In this document: positions 1 to 4,885 of the stretch, piece after piece
Position numbering within the stretch: position 1 is the first letter of the stretch
How the letters are laid out: every line of letters begins with the position of its first letter
The notes under the pieces: model-generated
The model's database searches: none
Told to the model about the DNA's origin: nothing
The model's input: only the letters and a program-made list of their open reading frames with translations
Assembly (NCBI GenBank): GCA_029259995.1
Contig: JAJDEC010000015.1
Span: forward strand, 1 to 5,404
Direction of reading: 5' to 3'
DNA: 5,404 nt
DNA from: Phycisphaerae bacterium
GTDB taxonomy: Bacteria > Planctomycetota > Phycisphaerae > UBA1845 > UTPLA1
Translations under genes and position numbers: made by a program

Positions 1-1
1 G

Positions 2-217
2 AAAGCACCGGGCATTTCTTACGAAGACAATTACAAGGGCAACGCCCTCGCCGCCATGATCGCGCCCGGCAAGTTCGAAATACGATTCCACACGGCGTTT
101 CCTGACGCTAATGTTGCCACCATCGTGGCAGCCATGGCGAATACCGATCATCTCGCCGTGTTGAAGTCATCGACATTCACCTACCAGGGAAGACCCATCT
201 CCCCGAGGCCTCCCTGA
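2..217 (+). CDS. C-terminal fragment of an unrecognised protein (5'-truncated by window edge)
   Basis: Reading frame 2 is open from the first bases of the window to a TGA at 215-217, giving 71 residues of C-terminus. The start lies outside the window. The fragment looks like real protein: mixed hydrophobic and charged segments such as GKFEIRFHTAFPDA and LAVLKSSTFTYQG, with no low-complexity stretches until a Pro-rich end (RPISPRPP). The alternating pattern in EIRFH and FTYQG suggests beta strands around a helix (ATIVAAMAN), consistent with the edge of a small alpha/beta domain. I do not recognise the family and see no catalytic motif, signal peptide or membrane segment. The next gene starts 451 bases downstream behind its own promoter, so the two are probably not co-transcribed. 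Confidence is high that this is coding and very low for any function. Confidence 0.7.
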   Translation, partial: KAPGISYEDNYKGNALAAMIAPGKFEIRFHTAFPDANVATIVAAMANTDHLAVLKSSTFTYQGRPISPRPP

Positions 218-441
218 TCACAACCTGCGTGCCCAACCATCGCCGCAGTACGATCTTCCCATATCTCAGATCTCTGGTCTGAAATCCCCTCCGGGCACCC
301 GGTCTCGACGACTATGCCCCATTTGACCAACCCATCACCTCACACCCGAAGCGCCGATCCAGTCTTGCTCCTGATGATCGATCTCCATCGCCCAACGAAG
401 CCCCTCGCCAACCCCGCCGGCGCGTTTGCAGAATTTGCGCC

Positions 442-473
442 GTTTTGCGCCCCCCCGATATCCGGCGCAAAAC
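442..473. repeat. 10-bp perfect inverted repeat with a third, overlapping arm
   Basis: GTTTTGCGCC at 442-451 is the exact reverse complement of GGCGCAAAAC at 464-473, with a 12-base loop (452-463). Just upstream, TTTGCGCCG at 434-442 is also perfectly complementary (9 bp) to CGGCGCAAA at 463-471, so two mutually exclusive hairpins can form with the same right arm. T runs sit at the outside of the left arm and A runs at the outside of the right arm, with no T-tract after the stem on either strand. This argues against an ordinary intrinsic terminator. A protein-binding palindrome or an RNA switch upstream of the next gene are both possible. What is seen is the complementarity; the role is unknown. 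Confidence 0.55.
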
Positions 474-602
474 AACCTAACCCCCTGCGTCCATTCCCGT
501 TACCACCTGCGAACCGGCGTGCAAACATCAACGCCCGAGAACCGACCGCCCGAGGCACACGATCTCTCAAGAATCCAGATACCCGGCCGACCCGCATCAA
601 AC

Positions 603-610
603 GCTATAAT
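603..610 (+). promoter_or_regulatory. Probable -10 promoter element (GCTATAAT) for the exported HEAT-repeat gene
   Basis: A perfect TATAAT hexamer lies at 605-610, preceded by GC. It ends 58 bases before the GTG start at 669, giving an expected leader of roughly 50 bases. No good TTGACA-like -35 is visible at the usual spacing (about 582-587 reads CCCGGC), so recognition would rely on the -10 and its GC extension. Such an AT-rich hexamer is conspicuous in this GC-rich background. Its position also argues that the gene does not start at the in-frame TTG at 426. Confidence 0.6.
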
Positions 611-658
611 CAATCCATCAGAACCGACCGCCTGCCGACGCTCGCCAACAACCCATCC

Positions 659-664
659 GGAGGA
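659..664 (+). promoter_or_regulatory. Ribosome binding site fixing the GTG start at 669
   Basis: GGAGGA is a near-perfect Shine-Dalgarno sequence, separated by 4 bases (TCCC) from the GTG at 669-671. The spacing is slightly short, but the match is strong. The codons that follow encode a classic signal peptide, so this site decides the start over the long upstream in-frame extension. Confidence 0.7.
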
Positions 665-668
665 TCCC

Positions 669-2282
669 GTGCCGCGATTTCCCATCACGCACGCCGTTGC
701 CATCTGTCTCCTCATTCCCGCGACAACATCCGTCGCCAAAGACAAGATGTCCTTCCGCAACAACACGTTGCCCGGCCACTTCACGATCCACAGCGTCGTC
801 CGACAGACCAAACGCGTCGCCCCCCGCCGCGAATTCAAAGAGACAATCGAGTACGTCCAGCGCGGCGAATGGGTGCAGGTCAATCTCGATGAACCCAAAC
901 CGCGCGAAGTCACTGTCTACCAGATGTTCTCCGAGACCCGCCCCGAAATCATCAGCCTCTATCGCGGCGCCGAACGGATTCGCGCGCTGCCCAGCCCCGG
1001 CGAGTACAACATCGAGGCCGGCGCAACCTATCTCAACAGCGAACGCCGCACGATGCGGGACAACCCTTTCAAGCCGCCCAGCGGAGAAACCGCCCAGGAA
1101 GTGATCATGGACATCATGCTCGATGTCGCACACTGGGACGGCAAGTCCATCGAAGCCGGCCATCGCTGGGAACGCGACATTCAGAACGGTTACTTCACGG
1201 GCGTCCAGAGATTCGAATTCGCCGGCGTCGAAAACACTGACATCGGAAAAGTCGGCGCAGTCCGCATGATTGTCGAGGGCGAGTTCACCGGCCCGCTTGC
1301 CCGCTCGCACAAGTTCGGTAAGTCGCGCGCCGTGATCTACTGGGCGAATCTGGAGAAAACCTTCGCCGGCCTCGAAGCCCGTGTCGAATTCGCACGACGT
1401 CGCCCGGCCGGCAACGAAACCTACCAGATGCGCATCGATGTGAACCTCAAGCGGGCGGAAACACTGAATGAAGAGCAATGCGAAACGCTTCGCCAGCAAC
1501 TGACCGTCTTCGCCGAGGCCCTCAGTCGTTTCAATCGCAAGGACTACGCCGGCGCCCGCGATGCCTGCCGCCAGTTTCGTTCCGCATGGCCCGGATCCAT
1601 CTGGCAGCCCGCCGTCGACGAACTGGAATTGAAGACCGTGTCGAACGTGCCATCACGACGAATGAAATCGTCGGAAGTCCTTGACGCCATCAAACACTGT
1701 CTCACAACATGGGAGTCGGCTCTGAAGAACCAGGAGTACGACCGCCTCGATCGAACCCGCGAAACGCTGATCCGCCTCAACGAGGAATCGGGCGGCAAGA
1801 TCCTCAAGCTCACGCGACACGACAGCAGCAAGGCGCGCGCTGCCGCCGCATTCGCCCTCGCTTTCAGCGTCGACGCCGGCGATTTTCAATCCGTGCAGAA
1901 GGCGACACGCGATGCCTCGCCGCGCGTCCGCGGAATGGCCCTCGCCGGTATCGCCGCCCGCGGCGACGCCAAAACCAGCGCCGAAATGCTGCTCCTCCGT
2001 CTCGCCGACGGTCATCCCATGGTCCGCGCCCGTGCCTGCCGTGCCGTCGCAGCGTGCATCTCACGAGAGCATTACTCGATCGGTCAGATCGCCAAACAAT
2101 TGAACGACATGATCGCCAACGACGAGAGCAGCACAGTCAGAATCGAATCGATTCGCGCCATCGCCGCCGTTGGCGCACCGGCTGACATCGAGAATCTCCA
2201 GGCCGCGAAGGCGAACGAAACAAGCCGGCGCGTTCGCGAGGAGATCGATATCGCGATCAAGCGGCTTCAGGAATTGATGTGA
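669..2282 (+). CDS. Exported protein with orphan central domain and C-terminal HEAT-type repeats
   Basis: The protein has 537 residues from the GTG at 669; the frame is open further upstream to a TTG at 426, but that part looks non-coding. Residues 1-23 form a signal peptide: a short basic N-end, a hydrophobic core (AVAICLLIPA) and a likely cleavage site after SVA, so the mature protein should be periplasmic or exported. Residues about 26-262 form a beta-rich domain of a kind I do not recognise, with features such as HWDGKSIEAGHRWERDI and FEFAGVENTDIG. Residues about 265-325 are helical and TPR-like (EALSRFNRKDYAGARDACRQ). Residues about 385-537 are Ala/Arg-rich paired helices typical of HEAT or PBS-lyase-like repeats, for example ASPRVRGMALAGIAARGD and HPMVRARACRAVAA, with about four units. 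Such repeats usually make a binding surface. No catalytic residues can be named, and the partner is unknown. Confidence is high for the gene, the export and the repeats. Confidence 0.88.
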   Translation: MPRFPITHAVAICLLIPATTSVAKDKMSFRNNTLPGHFTIHSVVRQTKRVAPRREFKETIEYVQRGEWVQVNLDEPKPREVTVYQMFSETRPEIISLYRGAERIRALPSPGEYNIEAGATYLNSERRTMRDNPFKPPSGETAQEVIMDIMLDVAHWDGKSIEAGHRWERDIQNGYFTGVQRFEFAGVENTDIGKVGAVRMIVEGEFTGPLARSHKFGKSRAVIYWANLEKTFAGLEARVEFARRRPAGNETYQMRIDVNLKRAETLNEEQCETLRQQLTVFAEALSRFNRKDYAGARDACRQFRSAWPGSIWQPAVDELELKTVSNVPSRRMKSSEVLDAIKHCLTTWESALKNQEYDRLDRTRETLIRLNEESGGKILKLTRHDSSKARAAAAFALAFSVDAGDFQSVQKATRDASPRVRGMALAGIAARGDAKTSAEMLLLRLADGHPMVRARACRAVAACISREHYSIGQIAKQLNDMIANDESSTVRIESIRAIAAVGAPADIENLQAAKANETSRRVREEIDIAIKRLQELM

Positions 2283-2312
2283 GGCCCATGAATCGAATCA
2301 CTCGATCGCGAC

Positions 2313-2335
2313 ATGCCCCGGGGAGGCATCGTTTT
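2313..2335 (+). terminator. Weak candidate rho-independent terminator after the HEAT-repeat gene
   Basis: ATGCC at 2313-2317 pairs with GGCAT at 2325-2329, and an inner C-G pair could close a GGG loop. After one intervening CG step come four Ts (2332-2335). It lies about 30 bases after the stop at 2282. The 5-bp stem and the four-base T-run are short, so this is only a candidate. Confidence 0.25.
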
Positions 2336-2470
2336 CGGACCGAACGCGGCAGGACGCCGATTCGCCCCGCAAAAGGCGCAGCGACGACGGCGACCGCCAT
2401 CGCCGATTCCCGATTTCCGGCCCCAATCGCCGCGCCGCAGGAGCTGCGCTTCAGGACGAGTGAACAATCG

Positions 2471-2478
2471 GCTATCCT
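2471..2478 (+). promoter_or_regulatory. Possible -10 element (GCTATCCT) for the P-loop/Ndt-like fusion gene
   Basis: GCTATCCT matches the GCTATAAT box upstream of the previous gene at six of eight positions and sits in the same orientation. It ends 21 bases before the ATG at 2500, which would give a leader of about 15 bases that still contains the ribosome binding site. A poor TTCAGG lies 17 bases upstream as a possible -35. The resemblance between the two boxes is the main support. Confidence 0.4.
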
Positions 2479-2486
2479 ATTGCCAC

Positions 2487-2491
2487 AGGAG
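2487..2491 (+). promoter_or_regulatory. Ribosome binding site for the ATG at 2500
   Basis: AGGAG is a good Shine-Dalgarno match, with an 8-base spacer to the ATG. This supports 2500 as the start rather than any upstream codon. Confidence 0.7.
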
Positions 2492-2499
2492 CCATCGAA

Positions 2500-3678
2500 A
2501 TGACATCGAATCTGTTCAGCAAAAAAGATCGTAGCGGCATCCGAGTGGTCCTCACGGGCCAGGTCGGCGTGGAAAAGAAGCCGTTTCTCGAAAAAGTCTG
2601 CGCGATCGCGGCAGAGCGCGGCCACAACATCACGATGTGCAACATCGGCGAAATGATGTACGCCGACGCGCCCGACATCGTCCAGGGCCGAATCCTCGAT
2701 CTGCCGCGCACCCGCCTCAACACGCTGCGCCGTTCCGTCTTCAAGGACGTGCTCAATACGGCGGCCCGCGAAGAGAACGTCATCGTCAATACCCATGCCA
2801 CGTTTCGATGGAAGCATGGCCTCTTCGAAGCCTTCGACTTCGATCACATGAAGTCCTTCGATGCCGACCTCTACATCACGCTCGTGGATAACGTCGACTC
2901 GATTCATCAGCGACTCCTGCGCGATCACGATCTGCCGCATTCACTGAAAGACATCATGGTCTGGCGTGAAGAAGAAATCCTCGCGACGGAGATCCTCGCG
3001 CATGCGCTCGGCGGACACGGAAGATACTTCGTCCTCGCCCGCGGCGAAGATGCCGCGACGGCCGATTCGCTCGTCCGCCTGATGTTCGAACCGAACAAGA
3101 AGAAAGTCTATCCGAGCTTTCCCATGTCGCACGTCATGGACATGCCCGAAGTGCTCGCCGAAATCGACGCCTTCCGCGCCGCCCTCGCCGATCATTTCAT
3201 CTGCTTTGATCCCGGCGATCTGGACGAGAAGCGACTGCTCTTTGAAGCCGGCGAAGCAACAAAGAAGGGCGAAGCGACGATCACGCTGGACGTCAACGGT
3301 GCGCCGCTCACGTTTAACGTCTCCGACGTGTCGAGCGTCGCCCGAGACATCGATGGCCAGATCTACGCCCGCGACTTCAAACTGATCGATCAATCCGACA
3401 TGATCGTCAGCTACGTCCCCGAACTCGCCTCCGGCATCCCGGGGCTCTCCAGCGGCGTCGAACGCGAACTGCAACACGCCTTCGAAGGCACCAAGGAAGT
3501 CTACGTCATCTGGCGGCCGAAGAAGGAACCGTCCCCGTTCGTCACGGAAACCGCGACCCGCGTGTTCACGACCGTCGAAGAGCTGTTCAAGCATTTCCAG
3601 GAAAAGAAGTACATGGGCGACTACCAGCTCAATCTCGTGCGGCCGACTGCCGCGAAGGAGCGCGGTCGATTCGGTTGA
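2500..3678 (+). CDS. Fusion of an archaeal-type adenylate-kinase-like P-loop domain and a nucleoside 2-deoxyribosyltransferase-like domain
   Basis: The protein has 392 residues with no signal peptide or membrane segment, so it is probably cytoplasmic. Residues about 14-195 follow the layout of archaeal-type adenylate kinases: strand plus P-loop (VVLTGQVGVEKK, 16-27), MCNIGEMMY (46-54), VIVNTHATFRWKHG (94-107), DADLYITLVD (121-130) and a lid-like RLLRDHD (138-144). The P-loop is degenerate: Glu25 replaces the Gly before Lys26, and Lys27 replaces Ser/Thr. Residues about 203-366 resemble a nucleoside 2-deoxyribosyltransferase fold: VYPSFPMSH (203-211), ICFDPGDLDE (234-243), DFKLIDQSDMIVSYVP (292-307) and SGVERELQHAFEG (318-330), ending in VYVIW. 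Glu323 aligns with the family's catalytic Glu, and Asp292 and Asp300 fit its conserved acids. Residues about 245-283 look like an insertion. If active, this half would cleave or transfer N-glycosidic bonds of nucleosides or nucleotides. The substrate is unknown. Domain calls come from motif memory; confidence is about 0.75 for the first half and 0.65 for the second. Confidence 0.85.
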   Translation: MTSNLFSKKDRSGIRVVLTGQVGVEKKPFLEKVCAIAAERGHNITMCNIGEMMYADAPDIVQGRILDLPRTRLNTLRRSVFKDVLNTAAREENVIVNTHATFRWKHGLFEAFDFDHMKSFDADLYITLVDNVDSIHQRLLRDHDLPHSLKDIMVWREEEILATEILAHALGGHGRYFVLARGEDAATADSLVRLMFEPNKKKVYPSFPMSHVMDMPEVLAEIDAFRAALADHFICFDPGDLDEKRLLFEAGEATKKGEATITLDVNGAPLTFNVSDVSSVARDIDGQIYARDFKLIDQSDMIVSYVPELASGIPGLSSGVERELQHAFEGTKEVYVIWRPKKEPSPFVTETATRVFTTVEELFKHFQEKKYMGDYQLNLVRPTAAKERGRFG

Positions 3679-3690
3679 TGCGCGCAAGGT

Positions 3691-3727
3691 TCGGCGCACA
3701 TCGCCGACGCGGAGCGATCTCGGCGAT
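3691..3727. terminator. Overlapping inverted repeats between convergent genes, possible bidirectional terminator
   Basis: ATCGCCGA at 3700-3707 is the exact reverse complement of TCGGCGAT at 3720-3727 (12-base loop). TCGGCG at 3691-3696 also pairs with CGCCGA at 3702-3707 (5-base loop), so one central arm can pair with either flank. The element starts 13 bases after the stop of the plus-strand gene and lies 38 bases beyond the stop of the facing minus-strand gene, where a shared terminator would be expected. Neither strand shows a T-tract, so it is not a canonical intrinsic terminator. It may simply stall transcription or protect RNA ends. Confidence 0.4.
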
Positions 3728-3765
3728 AGGCAATCGACTGCTGATATTATCTGATGGAATGCGGC

Positions 3766-4749
3766 CTACTTGGCCCGACTGGGCAGGTCAACAGGACATC
3801 GCTGGATCAACTGATCCAACACCGCGTCATTGACAGGAATGTATCGGCCATGTGCGGCAGCGGCCAACGAGGCATAAGACTGCGTCGCCGCTTCACCCAG
3901 GCCGACGATATGGACCGGCACGCCGGCTGCTCGAATTGCGGCTCCGAGTTGAATCTCTTCCTCATAGGAAAGCTGCTCGGAGATGATGACGAAGATCTGC
4001 TCCGGCGTCCACGGCGCCGTCAGGGCGACAGCGGCATAGAGATGCGATCGATCCTTGTCGACGACCTTCTTCATCAATGTCTGAATTCGAATGACCGGCA
4101 ACGCGTAAAATGGATCGACTTCCGAACTGAAATCCCCGGCCGACTGCAGCCGCGCCTCAACGATCCCGAACTCGGACTGCTGCGAGTTCGCAAACTCGCT
4201 CGCCGCATAGGCGAGTCGCGCGACCTTGTCAGCGTAGGGTCCAAGCCGTTCTCGATTGTCGACAATGATGCCCGTGCTTCGCGGACTGATCGGAATGCCG
4301 AAAAAGTCGTCAGCGTCGCTCGCCGCCAGCAATTCGCCGATGTCCGTCGTGGCCGCCTGCTGCCCACTCGTCGCCAAACCGCCGGTGATCGCGACCCGAT
4401 CGCCGGATCCCGACCAATTCCACGTCACTGCACTGGCAAGCACGACGACGGCCGCAAACGCCGCTGCCCCAATGTGGAATCGCGACATCTTCGGATCCGG
4501 CTCGTCCGCCAGCCGCGGAATGTCAATGGAAACATCCGTCGACCAAGCTGGCGCAGAAGCGCCGGCATTCAACGGATGTAATCGTAAACCGGGCTGATAA
4601 GGTCGTTTCGAAATGCCCGCCTTGCTGCGCGTGTCGGCCGGAACTTGTTGATGCGTATGACAAAACGCGCACCGGCAATGCGCACCTTGATACACATCCT
4701 CCAGAACGAGGAGCCGACGACATGATTTACAACGCAAACGCAGCGGCAC
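3766..4749 (-). CDS. Zinc-ribbon, single-pass membrane protein with degenerate vWA-like domain
   Basis: From the GTG at 4749 the protein has 327 residues; a TTG six bases upstream is the alternative. I prefer GTG because a G-rich Shine-Dalgarno-like run (4759-4763) sits 9 bases away and the product then begins MPLRLRC, as many zinc-ribbon proteins do. Residues 7-30 carry C7/C10 and C27/C30, a CxxC...CxxC zinc ribbon. A linker follows, then one transmembrane helix at about 93-111 (IGAAAFAAVVVLASAV), with basic residues before it implying a cytoplasmic N-terminus. The outer part starts with DDFFGIPI (147-154) and resembles a von Willebrand factor A fold: IIVDNRER (161-168), IFVIISEQ (252-259), AAIRAAGVPVHIVGLG and HGRYIPVND. 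The metal-site motif DxSxS is replaced by D164, R166 and R168, and the usual TDG by SEQ, so metal-dependent ligand binding is probably lost. Function is unknown. It is convergent with the upstream fusion gene. Confidence 0.82.
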   Translation of the reverse strand: MPLRLRCKSCRRLLVLEDVYQGAHCRCAFCHTHQQVPADTRSKAGISKRPYQPGLRLHPLNAGASAPAWSTDVSIDIPRLADEPDPKMSRFHIGAAAFAAVVVLASAVTWNWSGSGDRVAITGGLATSGQQAATTDIGELLAASDADDFFGIPISPRSTGIIVDNRERLGPYADKVARLAYAASEFANSQQSEFGIVEARLQSAGDFSSEVDPFYALPVIRIQTLMKKVVDKDRSHLYAAVALTAPWTPEQIFVIISEQLSYEEEIQLGAAIRAAGVPVHIVGLGEAATQSYASLAAAAHGRYIPVNDAVLDQLIQRCPVDLPSRAK

Positions 4750-4755
4750 GAGCAA

Positions 4756-4885
4756 CCGCCCCCGAGTAAGAATTTACCTTCCACCCAACGTGCATCAAGA
4801 CAACGACGCTGAGATTCTAAGCGCGCCGCCGCTAAACGGTCCGAAATCCATGAAATCAGACCGGCCCGCCTCAAATGAAGCGGTA
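4756..4885 (-). other. Intergenic spacer between sppA-like gene and vWA-like gene
   Basis: These 130 bases lie between the stop of the peptidase gene and the start of the vWA-like gene on the same strand. The spacer holds a -10-like box but no good terminator. The gap and the box suggest that the vWA-like gene has its own promoter. Confidence 0.45.
4814..4819 (-). promoter_or_regulatory. Possible -10 element (TAGAAT) for the vWA-like gene
   Basis: On the minus strand the sequence reads GCTTAGAATC. TAGAAT matches TATAAT at five of six positions and ends 64 bases before the GTG start, similar to the 58-base distance seen for the HEAT-repeat gene. No convincing -35 is visible. Confidence 0.35.

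Larger units (their letters stand above)
218..668. other. Long intergenic region with small inverted repeats and a downstream promoter
   Basis: This 451-base stretch follows the stop of the first gene. Open frames cross it on both strands, but their translations are Pro/Arg-rich and unstructured, and the frame of the next gene only becomes protein-like at the signal peptide beginning at 669. I read it as non-coding. It holds a 7-bp stem-loop with one G-U pair at 266-282 (loop of 3), a small CCGG-GCAC-CCGG palindrome at 291-302, the strong inverted repeat at 442-473 annotated separately, and a TATAAT box at 605-610. I see no tRNA-like cloverleaf and no recognisable riboswitch core. The 266-282 hairpin sits about 50 bases after the stop and could help end transcription, but it lacks a T-tract. 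Confidence 0.55.
2283..2499 (+). other. Intergenic spacer with possible terminator and promoter
   Basis: These 217 bases separate the HEAT-repeat gene from the P-loop fusion gene. A weak terminator-like hairpin lies near the start, and a promoter-like box and ribosome binding site lie near the end. A 74-codon GTG-initiated frame spans the whole spacer (2279-2503), overlapping both flanking genes by a few bases. Its Arg/Pro/Ala-rich translation looks unstructured, and I do not call it a gene. Confidence 0.5.

Noticed and set aside
266..282. Stem-loop with a 3-base loop after the first gene
   Set aside because: The stem includes a G-U pair and is not followed by a T-run, so it is mentioned within the intergenic entry but not called as a terminator.
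426..668. In-frame extension of the HEAT-repeat gene to a TTG at 426
   Set aside because: The added 81 residues are Pro/Arg-rich and unstructured and would bury a clear signal peptide. A strong GGAGGA site precedes the GTG at 669, and a TATAAT box lies within the extension.
314..892. Plus-strand open frame of 192 codons overlapping the start of the HEAT-repeat gene
   Set aside because: Its translation is Pro/Arg/His-rich throughout and runs out of frame across the signal peptide and start of the real gene.
618..1499. Long minus-strand open frame (293 codons) opposite the HEAT-repeat gene
   Set aside because: It is the antisense shadow of a well-supported gene. It has no ribosome binding site or recognisable domain, and its composition fits GC-rich codon mirroring.
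2500..3678. Reading the fusion gene as part of a defence island
   Set aside because: No nuclease, toxin, reverse transcriptase, restriction or phage gene is visible on either side. The neighbours look like envelope genes, so a defence role stays a hypothesis only.
2941..3699. Minus-strand open frames opposite the kinase/Ndt-like gene (also 2257-2940)
   Set aside because: Both mirror a gene with clear domain motifs and a good start site, and neither has start signals or recognisable motifs.
3754..4581. Plus-strand open frame of 275 codons opposite the vWA-like gene
   Set aside because: The minus strand carries the zinc ribbon, transmembrane helix and vWA-like motifs. The plus translation is Arg-rich with no domain.
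4837..4863. CGGTC/GACCG inverted repeat just after the sppA stop
   Set aside because: The stem has only 5 bp with a 17-base loop and no T-tract, too weak to call a terminator.
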